The position numbers were made by a program, and so were the translations under genes. A DNA stretch of 64,000 bases, from NCBI RefSeq assembly GCF_029227915.1, contig NC_079888.1, positions 8,167,001-8,231,000 of the forward strand. The letters are read 5' to 3'. Position 1 is the stretch's first letter, and each line of letters begins with the position of its first letter. The notes below the pieces were generated by a model. It was not told the origin of the DNA and made no database searches. It saw only the letters and a program-made list of their open reading frames with translations. Shown in pieces: positions 1 through 12,900 of the stretch. The stretch comes from Hydractinia symbiolongicarpus. Taxonomy: Eukaryota; Cnidaria; Hydrozoa; Anthoathecata; Hydractiniidae.

Positions 1-26
1 ATTTTATCGACATCTTTCTTTTACAG

Positions 27-146
27 TTGTTAGCGTTTCGATATATTGCATCAAGATCGGATAGATCTGTTACAGATTTGGTCCTAGAAATGGAAACGTT
101 ACAGAATGTAAGCAATCAATCTGACACTGATAGTGATATTTATTAA
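27..146 (+). CDS. Possible last exon of a gene entering from the left (partial)
   Basis: A good 3' splice site (pyrimidine run ending in TTTTACAG at position 26) is followed by an open frame of 39 codons closed by TAA at 144-146. The last residues are acidic and serine-rich (ending NQSDTDSDIY). The frame has no start codon of its own in the window, so it could only be the terminal exon of a gene whose body lies to the left. The protein is not recognised. The short length means chance cannot be excluded; the evidence is the acceptor, the clean frame and the hydrophilic tail. Confidence 0.3.
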   Translation: MLAFRYIASRSDRSVTDLVLEMETLQNVSNQSDTDSDIY

Positions 147-244
147 AATATAATTATATATTATCGTTGTTCGTATTTGTTAAAACATTTTGTTTCTTAG
201 GTAATATTTTCTATATTTTCAGCTATACAATTTATTTTACTTTA

Positions 245-962
245 AATAGATGTGCAGCCGTACTTTAATTTTGATCAATGGTAGCCGTACCTAACCTAAT
301 TTCGTTTTTATGGAACATTTGTAGCATTTGAAGATGTTTCTTATACGATAGGACCCAGCCGTACCTTGATATTTTCCAGCCGTACCTTATTTTAGCTAGC
401 CGTACCTAACTTAATTTCGTTTTTATTGTACATATTTTAGCATTTGAAGATGTTTCTTATACGATAGGACCTAGCCGTACCTTAATATTTTCCAGCCGTA
501 CCTTATTTTAGCTAGCCGCACCTTATTTTAGCTAGCCGTACCTAACCTAATTTCGTTTTTATGGAACAATTTTAGCAGTTGAAGATGTTTCTTATACGAT
601 AGGACCTAGCCGTACCTTAACATGGTCCAGCCGTACCTTATTTTAGCTAGCCGTACCTAACCTAATTTCGTTTTTATGGAACATATTTTAGCATTTGAAG
701 ATGTTTCTTATACGATAGGACCTAGCCGTACCTTAATATTTTCCAGCCGTACCTTATTTTAGTTAGCCGTACCTAACCTAATTTCGTTTTTATGGAACAA
801 TTTTAGCATTTGAAGATGTTTCTTATACGATAGGACCTAGCCGTACCTTAATATGGTCCAGCCGTACCTTATTTTAGCTAGCCGTACTTAACTTAATTTC
901 GTTTTTATTGTACATATTTTAGCCGTTAAAGTTGTTTTTTATATGATAGGACCCAACCGTAA
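245..962. repeat. About 115-bp tandem repeat array built on AGCCGTACC
   Basis: Six diverged tandem units of about 115 bp can be followed by the recurring AGCCGTAC at 283, 398, 534, 649, 765 and 880. Spacing is 115-116 bp, except one unit stretched by about 20 bp because a short AGCTAGCCGCACCTTATTTT block is duplicated. Each unit contains TTTCGTTTTTATGGAAC, GAAGATGTTTCTTATACGAT and two or three AGCCGTACC motifs. Composition and order suggest a satellite or the subterminal repeat region of a non-autonomous DNA transposon. Confidence 0.85.
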
Positions 963-1302
963 AATATATGTTGTCTTATAATTTTCATATTTTTCCTCTC
1001 TTTTCCTTACCTATCCCCTTTATTTTACTTTACTTGATAAGTCGCATTGAAGTTCACCGCTCGTACTAACCACCTTTTTATTGCCAGCCGTACTTAATTT
1101 GTCGATTTGGGAATCACCTTCCCGCGCTCTCCCCCGTTTGGTTTCTATAAGAGCAAGATGTTTCGTTAACATTTTTCGTATTTTGCGGGTTCATTGGCGA
1201 TTGAGAAACAGAAATTCAGGGACACAACAAATTTACCACTACCATTAGCTCAGTTTTTTCCATTAAAATACATTACCTCACCTTAAAAAGAAAAGTGTAG
1301 TT

Positions 1303-1352
1303 ACATACGGCTAAGGTACGGCTTAGGTACGGCTGTTAGGTACGGCTAGCTT
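1303..1352. repeat. Inverted cluster of the same GGTACGGCT motif
   Basis: Three or four copies of GGTACGGCT, the reverse complement of the motif that dominates 245-962, are packed into 50 bp. The array and this cluster therefore face each other across about 340 bp. This is what subterminal repeats of a terminal-inverted-repeat element would look like. No clear outer boundary or target duplication was found. Confidence 0.55.
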
Positions 1353-2390
1353 TACCTAAGCGTAAAAATTCTTCGTATTGTGTGTGACCAAGGTTGGATA
1401 CATTTTGGTTATATACACATATTTTTTTCTATTGTTTGTCCAGTGATGGTCCACCAGTGTTATATAAAAAGCAAATAAAAAAATGTGAACCACAAGGTAT
1501 CAACCGGGACCTCTCTTTTTTCTAAGCAGTAAATTAAACCACTCAGCCAACAACCACTTGCACTGACATACTACATGTCAACTTTTGTTTGTGAGTGATA
1601 AAAAGTGATAATTCCAGAGCCTTAACCAGTAAGCTGTATTCATAAAATTATTTCTTTTTGACATTATTAAGATTGAGACTTGGTCATTTAAAGGCAGATT
1701 TATTCCAACTATTGCTGCATTCCAGCATGACATGATGGTCATTTTTCTCCACATACGGCATGGAGCTTGAAAATTAAATACTAAGCATATCAGGTCAGCC
1801 TTACTAAAAAAAACTTCCTGTCTAAAAACAAAACATATTTTACGGTAACTTCGTCCAAGACTATGTATTTTACGAGCGTGCGCTTTTAGCAAGCGAAACA
1901 TTTATTGTACAAAGTATAATGGCGGCTATTGGGTGACACCACACCACACAGGAAAAAATCGAATTCACGAACAATTAACATAACTTTTTCACCTATGTCT
2001 ATATATAGGATTTCTTTCCCCTTCTTGTCCGTTTTACCACAGCTAAAGTGAACTCTGGATGCCTCCCTGCCCTCCGCTCTTGTTTTATTTGAAAACTGAG
2101 CCTAGCTAATGATGCGCAGCTAGCAAGCTACTAAACTAAAAGTCAGGATAGCATTAGCTAGCTAGGTATAGCTGGCAGGCACAGTAAACGATCAGTCCTG
2201 CATTGGGCAGGGAGGTGAAGGTACAAAAAAATACTTCATCAAATATCACAGTCAGCAAATATAAATATATATATAGCTATACTTCAAAACCAATTGCAGG
2301 TTTGTATTCTTCAGGAGTAGATATACTGGATACTTCTGATAACTCCTGATAATCTTTTAAGTATAGTATATACTAATTAAATATTCTAAA
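1353..2390. other. Intergenic, no supported gene
   Basis: AT-rich sequence with only short chance reading frames. It contains a few palindromic AGCTAGC words (about 2100-2170), but no feature I can support. Confidence 0.5.
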
Positions 2391-2867
2391 ATTAGAACCA
2401 TTGCATCCTGTTTAACACCTCACACAAAAAACCTTTTAATTAATGCACTTGTCATGCCATATTTCAACTACTGCTCCTCGGCATGGGCTTGTGCCACCCA
2501 AGGTAGATTGGGAAAACTAGAAAAACGATTAAAATGTGTCCGTACCTTTCTTGGGAAAGAGAGGGAATATTCAATGAATAATTTACTCATCAAAAACGAT
2601 GCCATATTAGTTTTCAAAGCCATGAATCACATTGCTCCTGATTACATGTGCTCAAAATTCCTTTTGACAAAAAACTGTCATAATCATCAAACAAGAGGAG
2701 CTTCAAAAAACAGGTTCACACTTCCCTTGGTCAACACGGAATTTGGCAAAAAAGCCTTCCCATTTAGAGCTGCAAAAGTGTGGAATAATCTTCCAGACCA
2801 AGTGACCTGTGATGGAAGTCTGCTTTCGTTTAAGACTTCCATCTCTAATGTATTTGGCAAATTCTAA
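2391..2867 (+). pseudogene. 5'-truncated CR1/Jockey-type LINE, C-terminal end of the reverse transcriptase ORF
   Basis: An open frame from 2391 (after a TAA at 2388) to the TAA ending at 2867 encodes the C-terminal tail typical of CR1/Jockey LINE reverse transcriptases. Visible blocks are LVMPYFNYCSSAW (the usual ...PHFDYCSxVW block), LEKRLKCVRTFLG (the LQ-RA-R block), and FPFRAAKVWNNLPDQV followed by a FK..I..F end. The palm domain with its YADD active site is absent, so this is a dead fragment of a 5'-truncated insertion. The rest of the fragment is uninterrupted, so it is not very old. Confidence 0.8.
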
Positions 2868-3098
2868 TGGAGATCACTTTTGAATTTTTTAATTTTTGTT
2901 TTTTATTCTTTTTCTTTTCAATTTTCACAGATTATAATTGTTACTATGTTTGATTGAGCTGAGGCAGTCTAAGGTTTATCATTTTTTGTTTCTTTTTTGT
3001 TCTAGTGGCCCCCAGTGGAAACAATCCACTAACTATAGGTTTTTGTGATTTTCTGGGCTAGCCACTTTAAATATTTATTATTATTATTATTATTATTA
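2868..3098 (+). mobile_element. 3' UTR and (TTA)n tail of the LINE fragment
   Basis: The AT-rich stretch after the LINE stop codon ends in a short (TTA)n microsatellite at about 3077-3098. Simple-repeat tails are the usual 3' end of CR1/Jockey-class LINEs, and this supports the orientation of the fragment. Confidence 0.6.
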
Positions 3099-3206
3099 AG
3101 TTGGGTCACTCACATCTTTCGTGCTCCACCAGCATTCACCTCAACGGCGTCTTTATGTGCTGCTCCAATATCTGAAAGAGGTAGTGGAATAGATGCAGCA
3201 TTTTTA

Positions 3207-3648
3207 CGAGGGTGCCGATAAGCCGCATACGCCGTAAAAAGTGCGTTTTCTGGCGAGTTTGGCGTTTTGAAAAAAATTCAAGTATTCGCCCGAAAAAACC
3301 CGCATAGACGCGAACAATGCCCAAAAGAAAAAAAAACAGACACTAATATATGATTCAAAAAAACTATAAAAATTAAAATAAACTTACTATGTCGTAGTGA
3401 AGTTCTTAGAAGAACTGTTTTTGAAGAAGTTTACTTTCTAAATAACTTATATATAAACTTTCTCATCAAGCGCCTTTTTCCCAACCATCGTCCGCATGGT
3501 TTGTTACAAGGAACTGCATTTCGGGAATGTTCCGGGCAAGTTCGGGAAAGTGCGGGCGGTTTCGGGGGACAACCGCCAATTTTATTTAAAAAGTCGCCCG
3601 AGCTCGCCCGTATATATGCGGGCGTTTGCGGCTTATCGGCACCCTCTT
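3207..3648. mobile_element. 442-bp MITE with about 20-bp inverted repeats and 9-bp target duplication
   Basis: The left end reads GAGGGTGCCGATAAGCCGCA from 3208; its reverse complement (GCTTATCGGCACCCTC) closes the element near 3647. The element is flanked on both sides by GCATTTTTA (3198-3206 and 3649-3657), a 9-bp direct duplication. Nine-base duplications are characteristic of Mutator-like (MULE) transposons. No coding capacity is credible; the overlapping reading frames are by-products of its GC-rich ends. Confidence 0.8.
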
Positions 3649-3657
3649 GCATTTTTA

Positions 3658-4275
3658 AGTATATACTGTCAGGGGACTGCTGTTTAGGTTTAATTTTGTT
3701 GCATATGTAAGACCTGGGGCTCATCAGGTAACGTCTAGGGAATATTGTCAAGATAGGTTTTACACTTTCCTACTGTGCATTCAGTTAGGTTTCAAAAACG
3801 TTAAGAGATTTAAGCAGTCTGGGTGCTTAAAAAAGGGTGAGTGCCAGAAGGGAGAGGTGACTTTTGCTGGCAGATGACATCACTTCTGGGAGTTTGCAGA
3901 GTCTTCTTTTACTTGCGTTATGTGGCATAAAACAGGGTGAAGAAGGAAATTTGGTACGAAGCCTTCTAGTATTTTTCACAGGTGGATGATTTGGTATCTA
4001 TTTTTTCTTCGTTGTAATGAGTGTATTATGTAAGACTTTAAGTAATTATCCCAGTAATCTTTTATATCAGAACCATAGATTTTGTGCAAAAAACTGATTG
4101 TACTGATTCAAGTGATTTCACAAGGAAGAAGGTAACCATAACTGCAAACAATATTCTAGATGGGGTACAACTATAGTGATCTCCATAGTGTAAGCATTAC
4201 AAGGTTCTCTTGATTGAAACACTTAAGAATCCAGCTTGACAATCGTTTTCCTTTTTCTATAACATTGTTGATATG
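3658..4275. other. Intergenic, nothing recognised
   Basis: No reading frame, RNA gene or repeat structure that I can support. Confidence 0.4.
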
Positions 4276-4400
4276 AATTATGAAGGAACAGTCAGTGCTC
4301 AGGATTACTCCTAAGTCCTAAACAAAATTCTTGGTTATTATGAAGGTACAGTCAGTGCTCAGGATTACTCCTAAGTCCTTAACAAAATTCTTGGTTATTA
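4276..4400. repeat. Two tandem copies of a ~61-bp unit
   Basis: The segment TTATGAAGG[A/T]ACAGTCAGTG... through CAAAATTCTTGGTTATTATG occurs twice head to tail. It lies in the 3' part of a degenerate LINE on the minus strand and probably arose by local duplication within it. Confidence 0.7.
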
Positions 4401-4458
4401 TGGTTTCTCTGCATGGTAACTTGAAGGTAGATTGCTTCAGTTCATTGTTTTTACCGTA

Positions 4459-5080
4459 TCATACTAATTCAAAATTTGTTTCATTAAAAAGCATATTGTT
4501 GTGACTTGCCCAGGCATAAACATGGCTCAGTGACATTTGAAAATCTGAGTCATTAAGGGTGAGTATTTGTTGAGGCAAGCATAAAACTTCAGAAGAGTGT
4601 GCTTTAATAAATGCTTTAATGATATCATACATAAGAATAATGAAGAAAAGAGGACCTAGCACACTTCCCTGTGGAACACCATATGGAACATGCACTGGTG
4701 AAGAGATGCTGCCATTTACATGGACCATTTGAGTCCGTTTTTTCTAACATTTTTCCTTGTATGCCAAGTTTTTAACTTTTGCGCCTTTGCAAAAGCAAGA
4801 TAAATTACGTCTACATTTTTACCTTAATGAAATGATGTGATACTTGTGTCATAATGGTCGAGTAGTTGACTGTAAACACAGTCTTGATCCACGAAGACCA
4901 TGCTAAGTTGGATTAACAAGGTTATGTGTGTCCAGGAAAGTAATAATTCTATTTCTTAGAACTTTCTCAAAGATTTTAATAATGTGGGACGTTAGTGCTA
5001 TTGGACGGTAGTTAACAACTGAAGATTGGCTTCCATTCTTGGTGTAATTAATATTGAAGATAGAGCTGAAGTATCATAGT
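4459..5080 (-). pseudogene. Degenerate CR1-like LINE reverse transcriptase
   Basis: On the minus strand the fingers block YRPIALTSHIIKIFEKVLR is visible near 5010, followed by a damaged HGLRGSRLCL block (near 4890) with stop codons. The catalytic-core block YGVPQGSVLGPLFFIIL appears near 4680 in a 90-codon frame (4459-4728). The YADD motif itself is gone. Several stops and indels separate the blocks, so this is an old, dead insertion. The motif set is that of CR1-like LINEs in invertebrates. Confidence 0.75.
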
Positions 5081-5199
5081 TGTTTTTTTCGTTATGGCTA
5101 GAGTTAGATGCAGGCGTCGTTTCCAGGCCCCAGATTTATCGTGGTTTAAAATTACTGGGTTTCTGAGATTTCATAAACTTTATTTTTAACTCAAACTAT

Positions 5200-5731
5200 T
5201 TACATTTTGTATTTTAAGATTCCTTTGAAAAACTGCTTTACTAGGGTTCTGCTATAATGTTTAGCAAACGTTTTATGGTTTGTCCATTCAGCTGCCCTGA
5301 AAATTTTTCTCATAGTTTTACCTTTGCTTAATGCTTTTGATGTCAAAGTGGCTCTTGTACGATGCGCAGAAAGTATGTTCATATATACTGGCGTTTTCTT
5401 TGTATAAGGTGGCTTTAAGCTTTACTCGTCTTTTGACAGACAATTTGCGGTGTGCATGACCAAATAACATCACATCTTCAAGGATTGGTGAAATTATTTC
5501 TGCAGGTTCCTTGACCCTGCTGTCTTTGTCAGACTGCAGTACTGCATCAGCCAATTTCATTAGAATGGTGATTGTTTTAGTTGGTGTCGTCCTAATATCT
5601 GTTAGCTCTGAATCTACCCTTTGGTGAAAGTGAATAAAGCTATTCATTTTATTCACCTCTTTGTTAAGCGACGACGTAACAAAGGTAGTACAATTTTTCA
5701 GCATTGCGTACTTTTGAAAACCACCTTTCAA
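5200..5731 (-). pseudogene. Relic of a tyrosine-recombinase (DIRS/Ngaro-like) retroelement
   Basis: Two overlapping minus-strand frames are seen. The upstream one (5731 to 5318) contains VMLFGHAHRKLSVKRRVKLK, resembling the A.xLxGxAxxxLsxkRR.xLKp block of DIRS-type first ORFs. The downstream one (5382 to 5200) contains HRTRATLTSKA...GKTMRKIFRAAEWTNHKTFAKHY, the C-terminal HxxR...W...Y arrangement of tyrosine recombinases; the Tyr of KHY would be the nucleophile. The two frames are fused out of register with most of the element deleted between them. Assignment to DIRS rather than another YR element is tentative. Confidence 0.5.
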
Positions 5732-6969
5732 CCTACTGCTCTGGTGTCAGTCTCAAAAATCACTTCCAGTACTCTTTGTTGTGCATAATCATTTAAAGTT
5801 TTATTTTCAAGTCTAGCAAATTTAATGAAGCACCTGTTGTCTTCCAAGATATTTTGATACAAAAATAACACAAGAAAAAGTTACAGTAAAATATTGGCTG
5901 TTTCAGCCAACATGTGTATGCTTTCCATATATAGTTGAAGTTCTGACATTTTCTTTTTTACTGAAAATAATAATCGAAATATGGTACCTTATCCTAGTCT
6001 TGGATAAATTATTTGTTTATATTTTAAATAATTATTATTATAATTGCTTATAGATATTCCTAAGATACATCATGATAAAAGTATTGTGTAACCCACTCAC
6101 ATTCACTTCCACAATGGATCTGAAATAAACACAGCAGAGGTCTGTTCTCAATGGACACATTTTTGTAGTGTTATGACTAAGCACTCCCAAAGTCTTACCA
6201 GCCTTGAGTTACAGTGAGGACAAAGAACATCTGTCATCTGTGTCAGAGCAGGAGTTCAAAGTTCAACTTGCCTCATGTAGAAAATTGGATGGTATCATAA
6301 TTTTAAATTTGCGTAATTGCAACGACATAGCATTTGCTACATGAACAATCTAATGTATTCTCTTTTTCAACGTATATTAAACATAGCTTCCAACAATAGC
6401 ATCTTAGTAACATAGGAATCATGCCATATAGATGTCTTTATAGCAATTGCTACATTTTGTGTTTTTAACAAGTATACAGTCACAGCGAGCTTGCTTAAAT
6501 GAAAGATGGTGAAATGGAGTGTTTGTCAAAATAACAACCTGTAAGTTGCGCACATTTGCACATATCCATCAGGCTTAACGTATATTTCTTTGAATTTCTG
6601 TGACTGCGACAATTTTCTCAAATAGTTTGTCTAATTTACCAAGTACTATTTGGTATAATACAACTAAATGCATATACTGACTAAATTAAAAAATTAAAAA
6701 TCGCAAGGCTGGACACTATGCAAACAATTTTAGGTGTATAATGTGATAAACACCTATCCTTTGCTTTATTGACAATACTGTGCTTATTTTGAGATGTCTC
6801 TTAATGTTTACTCATTTATAGAGTGCAGTTCATGATCAATATAAAGATATACTTTTATATTTAATTTTGTTTTTATTTTTAGGAAACTTAAAAAGGGACC
6901 TTTCTTGATTTTGTATTATTTGCCATCATAAATTTGTATTATTTGCCATGGTGTGTAAAAATCTGTATT
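5732..6969. other. Upstream region of the TBC1D22-like gene
   Basis: AT-rich, no coding frame. A pyrimidine-rich TTTTTATTTTTAG at about 6870-6883, roughly 85 bp before the start codon, could be the acceptor of a 5'-UTR intron or a trans-splice site. No TATA box was convincing. Confidence 0.35.
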
Positions 6970-9900
6970 ATGTCTGAGGTAGCAAAGGATCGTCTACTTG
7001 CTATTGGCACTCGTTTTGCATCTTATGAACATCAGAATGCAACTAAACTTTCGGAAGTAGATTCCAAGTACAGAGACCAGGCGGCACAAAATACACAAAC
7101 TGCTAAAATGTCTTTTTGGAAGAAAAACTCTGGAAAAGTTCCTGGGAGGTAATGTTTTTGTGAGCAATAATAAATAGTTAATAATTCCTTAGTTAAAGGT
7201 TTTGTTAATTCATATTTTGTGTATAAGACATCTGTTTCATGACTTCCTGTTGCTTCAGTGGTGATAGTTTTTGTAAAGAAAAAATAATATACTATAGCTT
7301 TGCTGAGATTTTAATTTCTCAAAAATTCTATGTGTTTTCTATTAGAAATTATTTACTTCAAACCTCACTGGCACTGTGTTTTAATTGACACTTGTTGGTT
7401 TGTTAGTTGGTTTTTTACCTTGTACATCCATTTTTTGTGGTGCTGCAAATATAAAATTAGCAGCCAAATGGGGAAAGAGCTCCTAAACTCAGTGAGGAGA
7501 TACCTAATCTGGGAGGGAGTTTTTAGCTGCTTCATCCTATGAATTTGTTGTGCTGAAGTCAAAATACAGCATGTCGTTTGTTTTCTTTATTCAAAATTTT
7601 GAAATATCAACAATTCTGATGTAAGAGTATACAACAATACACTGTGACATCACAATGTAAACTGATGCTTACATGGACACTCAACAAACACACTTGTGCT
7701 AAAACACTTAACAACATTACAAACATAACAAAGGTACAAACACACTGACTAAAAGCTAAAGTGCTACACATCAGGCATAAATATAAAATAGCGTACATAA
7801 AAAAATAATAAACTTTTTCTCTAAAAAATCCACAGATCTACCACATCTTGCATTCCTGCTGGGACTAATAAATTGAAAACAAACAAACTTTTAAATATAA
7901 ATGAGTGTTTTTTAATCACTTTAAAAAGATAAAAAATTATGAGATAACTCAAAATAAATTGCAATTTGTCATACATAATTAATTTCCTCATTTCAGGCCT
8001 GTATATGGAGCACAGCATCCACCATTACATGCAGCCGAGTAAGTGAGTCAACTATTAAAAAATAAATCTTCTCTTTTCTAAACACACCCTGCTCCCAAAC
8101 TCTAAAAAGGATATAGGCAATAACATATTTCTGAACAGAAGATTTATTTTTTTCTGGTTAAAATAATACTTTAGTTTTTACTTATGTAAACATTTAAAAT
8201 TTAATAATTGTTATCGAATGGAACGTAGAGTAGTATAATACTGTCCTTAAAACAATAAGCATTTCTACTATAATGTTTTGCCGTTTTTCCTGTGGCTTTC
8301 TTACTGCCAAATTAAAAATATTAAAGCAGGTATTAGTTACAAATTTGTCTGTAAAACAGTTGTAGTAAAATTATAAATGGAACAAGGCAAAAAGGAATTG
8401 CTTTTTTGTTATGTATTCATATATAAGTTATATCATACATCACATGAACCTTTAAGTAAAAGAGTTGATGAAAATACTAGGTCACAACTGTATCATAAAA
8501 ACAATTTACATCTACTTGTAGTTACATTGTACAAAATATTAAAGTACAACATTTTTTTCTGTTCCTGGTTAAATTAAATATTTATTCTCAAGATTATTCA
8601 TGGAATGAATGTGTTTTAAGATTTCCCTGCCTTTAAAACTGAATGTGTTTTAACATTTCCCTGCCTTTAAAACTTACTGTTACAGTCTTTAAAAATGTTG
8701 GTTCACGTAAAATTAAATTTTATTAGTACATTAGATGCAAAATAATATAAATTAATTATCAGCCTTTTTCAGGCTTGACAGACTTGGCTAAAGTAAAAAA
8801 TGGCGGTTTCCTTTTAGACTTGCTTGAACAGACATAAGTTTTTAAGTATTAAACCTAAACAAAACTTAAACAAAAATTTTTAGAAGCATCAATGAATTTT
8901 CTGTTGCCAGTCAGGAGATTATTGTGTTAATACAAAATTTCTTTTTTTGCCATATTTGGCTTCATTAACTTGACAATTTGATGTTACTCAAGACAGTCTT
9001 GTGCTATAACTGAAGCTTAGATGTTGTTTATTTAGTGCACACCTGGCGACTTATATCAAAGGTTCGCGAAACAATAGACAAAAATCTGGAACATCATTTC
9101 AAGAATTTGAAGGATCCACATTGGATGCATGGGATGAAGACGAGGATGAACCATTAAAAGTTCTTGAAGCTGTTAGCTCATCTCCACCAAACGACACTAC
9201 CTCTGGCTTGGAAGTTCGTCAGAAAATTGGCAAAGATGACATTAATCGGCCATCCATGGATAGACTATCATCCACTGAGGAAATTAATCGACACCCACAG
9301 CCTGCACCAGGTGAAAAACTAGAAGGGAAGACAAGTAAAGCAGCAAGTTTAAAAAACGCTATGGTGAATAAGTTATCAGAAAAACTTGGTAAGTGTCATA
9401 GTTAATATCAGTGATTGTAGCACTATCTTATGATTATGGTTACCTATATCTATTTTGTAATAACCCTCACACAGAAAAAAACTTTTTTTTGCATGTTAAT
9501 TTCCACAAAGAGCAATTTAAACAGATTTTACTCGTATTAATTGTCAGGAAAGTTTAAATCCCCAAAAAATAACGAGGAAGATATTTTTGTGTACTTTCTG
9601 TGGTGAATTTTGCACAATAATAAATTTATTTGTTAGACTTTGAACATCTAACATATGAAATTGTTGAGCAACAGTCGTACAACAGTCGCACAACAACAAA
9701 CTTCTCAGATATATATCATAATAATCTTTTGTTATAGCAAAGGTAAATCGCAGCAAACCATCATCTCCTACTATACCAAATGAGCCTGAAGACTTTTTGG
9801 CCCCACCTTTACCTCATTCTCCCATTCGTCAAGTTCCTGCAGATTTTCAAGATCAAGAAAATGCTCGGCTGGAAAAGTTTGGAAAGTTGCTTTCCGGTCC

Positions 9901-12900
9901 TACAACAGATTTAGGTTGGTGATTTTGATGGGATTGGTGTGTCCGGTCTTCTCATATCTATTGTAACTGAATGACCATTTTCTTTGCAGTTTTGGTAGGA
10001 AAAAGTGGTTTAAACAGATTTTTTAGCTTTATCATGACGACTATTTTTATTTATATACATGTTTTTAATATGAATAATTAACTGCTAGTAGGTTTATTCT
10101 TCATTTTATTATCATATAGACCAACTTCGTAAGCTAAGTTGGAATGGAATACCAAAAGAATTGCGTGGAACAGCCTGGAGATTGTTGTCTGTATGTGAAT
10201 ACCTTACTTAGCTGTTAAAACAAAACTCTGTTGCTACACAAATCTATACATTTATTAGGCTAAAGAGTTTTCTCAATTTTTCACTGTGTTTTTAATGATG
10301 CGCACTCACATGACTATCTTTATTCTAGGGTTATCTACCACCCAGCATAGATAGGCGACAAGCAACTTTAGAACGTAAACAAACTGAATACCACAACTTC
10401 GTGCAGCAATACTACCCAACACGTCATGACCCTTTGCATCAAGAAACGTACAGACAGGTTTGTGAAATTTTTATGCTTTTTTTGACTGTGCAATACCTTT
10501 TTTCTCAACAATATAATCAAAATCATGCCGAATTAATTGTTGCAAGCTAACACTAATTTATGGAAATCGAAGTGATAAAACTAAATTAAAATTTGATGAA
10601 TGAAATAAGAACTTGCAGAAGAGGAAAAAATAAAAGACCAATTCAAGAATGTAGAATATAATTACAAAAACAGTTTTGTTTTTTCTTTGTAAACGCGCGG
10701 TGGTACATTACGAATGGTTCAATAATGCAGACATTGTAGTTTTCAATAGAAATTTTCTGCAATTCGTTTTTTCCTGTTTAAAATACCCGAAGCATTGAAT
10801 GATGCTTTACGTTTTCCTGTTGTAGATTCACATTGACATTCCTAGAACTAACCCTCTCATTCCAATCTTTCAACAAGAAGTAGTGCAAGAGGTTAGTTAA
10901 TTTTTTTGCCTGTCTGTCTATCTGCCTGCCTGCCTGTCTGTCTGTTTGTTTTCTTTTCATCAACTGTTCATACATTTTCATTTTTAGCTCTTCGAAAGGA
11001 TACTCTATATATGGGCGATTCGGCATCCTGCAAGTGGATATGTGCAAGGAATAAACGACCTTGTTGTTCCGTTTTTTGTCGTTTTCTTATCTGAACACGT
11101 TGGTAAGCTAAATACTATGTATGGTTGTTTGAGACGGTTCTAAGCGCTTCTTTTTTATTAAAATAATTGAAATAAAAGGACCCTCCTTCGCGTTGGATCC
11201 TTTCTTTTTTTGCCATTTTTTTGGCCTTATCATTGGTTTGTTGATGTGTTATGGTTGCTGTTATTGTTTTCGTCATCGTCGTTGTTTCCCATGTTACGCC
11301 CTATTTATTTTTAGATAAAGAAGTTGAGACGTATAATATCAACAATGTATCTAAGGATAAGCTAGATATGGTTGAAGCAGATACGTATTGGTGTGTGTCA
11401 AAATTGCTAGATGGTATCCAGGTATGCAGTTTGTCAGCTCTGTATTTTAAAAAAAATTATGTGTGTAAGCAAGTGTTCAGGTTTTAATTGTTGGTTTCTT
11501 TTATATATATATTATGTAGCTCCTTGTAAACTCCCTCTTATGCACGGTGTCCAGAGAATTTGGTAGAAGTATGGAAATAAAATATTAGTAAATGGAGGTA
11601 AACTCTTTATACCAGCAGTGTTTCTTTTTTAGGATAATTACACGTTTGCGCAACCAGGCATCCAAACGAAAGTGAACACATTAAAAAACCTGATAAGTCG
11701 GATTGATGGTATGTATTTTTTCTTCTTGATGAGCTCAGAACTGTTTCCAAGGTACAAGGTGAAAAAATCTCAGGGTTACGGAAATTTGAAAATATTGCTC
11801 GTATTCTATCGAAAAAATTCAGTTAGTACCTAATACAGGTATATACACAAAAGGTAGAGTTTTACACAAAAGGTAGAGTTTTACACAAAAGGTGGAGTTT
11901 TAGTAGAATGAATTCCGAGTAAAGTAAATCTGTTGTATCGAATGTCTTACATTCTTTGTTCTTTGATTTAAAAAGAAATATTTGAAAACTGGGTAAAGAG
12001 ATTTATGTGTTATAGGGTTTACGCCACAAGACATAAGAAAAATCTTTAAATTCAAATATTCCATTTCACTTTGATTGCAATATGGAAGCATGTTGCAACG
12101 TACTTTGTTATTTGTCTTTTAATTGATTTAATTTTTTAATTCTTGTGGGGTTTTTTTAGATCCGCTAAATCAGCATATTTTGAGCCATGGAATCGATTAT
12201 TTGCAGTTTACATTTCGCTGGATGAACAATTTGCTGATGCGCGAGTTACCGTTGCGAGCTTCTATACGATTATGGGATACCTATTGGGTATAAACCTGCA
12301 TAATTATTTTAGTTTTACTGTCCAACCTTAGATGTTTAATGAAAGGGAGCCTCACGTAGATATTTTTATTATGCATTTGACTTTTTCTCTGCTACCGTTA
12401 GTGTACAGGAATTTTTGACTGAATTCAAATAGGTTTTACAAAACGAAGCCATTCGAAATGTTGAGACTTTTCTTATGTCGTGAAAACTATTTAACGTTAA
12501 TTGATGTGTATGTGTTTATTGTTCATTTAGTCGGAACCTGATGGTTTTGCGATGTTTCATCTCTACGTGTGCGCTGCACTTTTAACTCTCTTCTCAAAGG
12601 AAATTATGAGCAAAGTAGAATTTCAGGTACGGTAATCGTTTTAAAGCCATAGCTATCTTGGATAGTGTCATATTGCTTATTTTGATTGTTTATATTTTGA
12701 CACAGTACACCAATACCGTTAGTAGCACACTTCCGTGTATGACATACTAAAAGCCTAAATCAAAATAGCCAGGAAAACCCTCCTTTCGCTATATTTCAAT
12801 CCACGTGCTCAAACTGCGAGCGTCGGGTGCAACCTATCCTCATTACAGTCCGAATTTTGACTTTTGTGCGCTAAATCCTTTATTTAAAGAGGTGCAATTT

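Noticed and set aside
1578-1901. 107-codon minus-strand frame
   Set aside because: No domain, no splice context and composition like the surroundings.
3431-3751. 106-codon minus-strand frame with overlapping plus-strand frames
   Set aside because: It spans the GC-rich end of the MITE; composition explains the open frames and no domain is visible.
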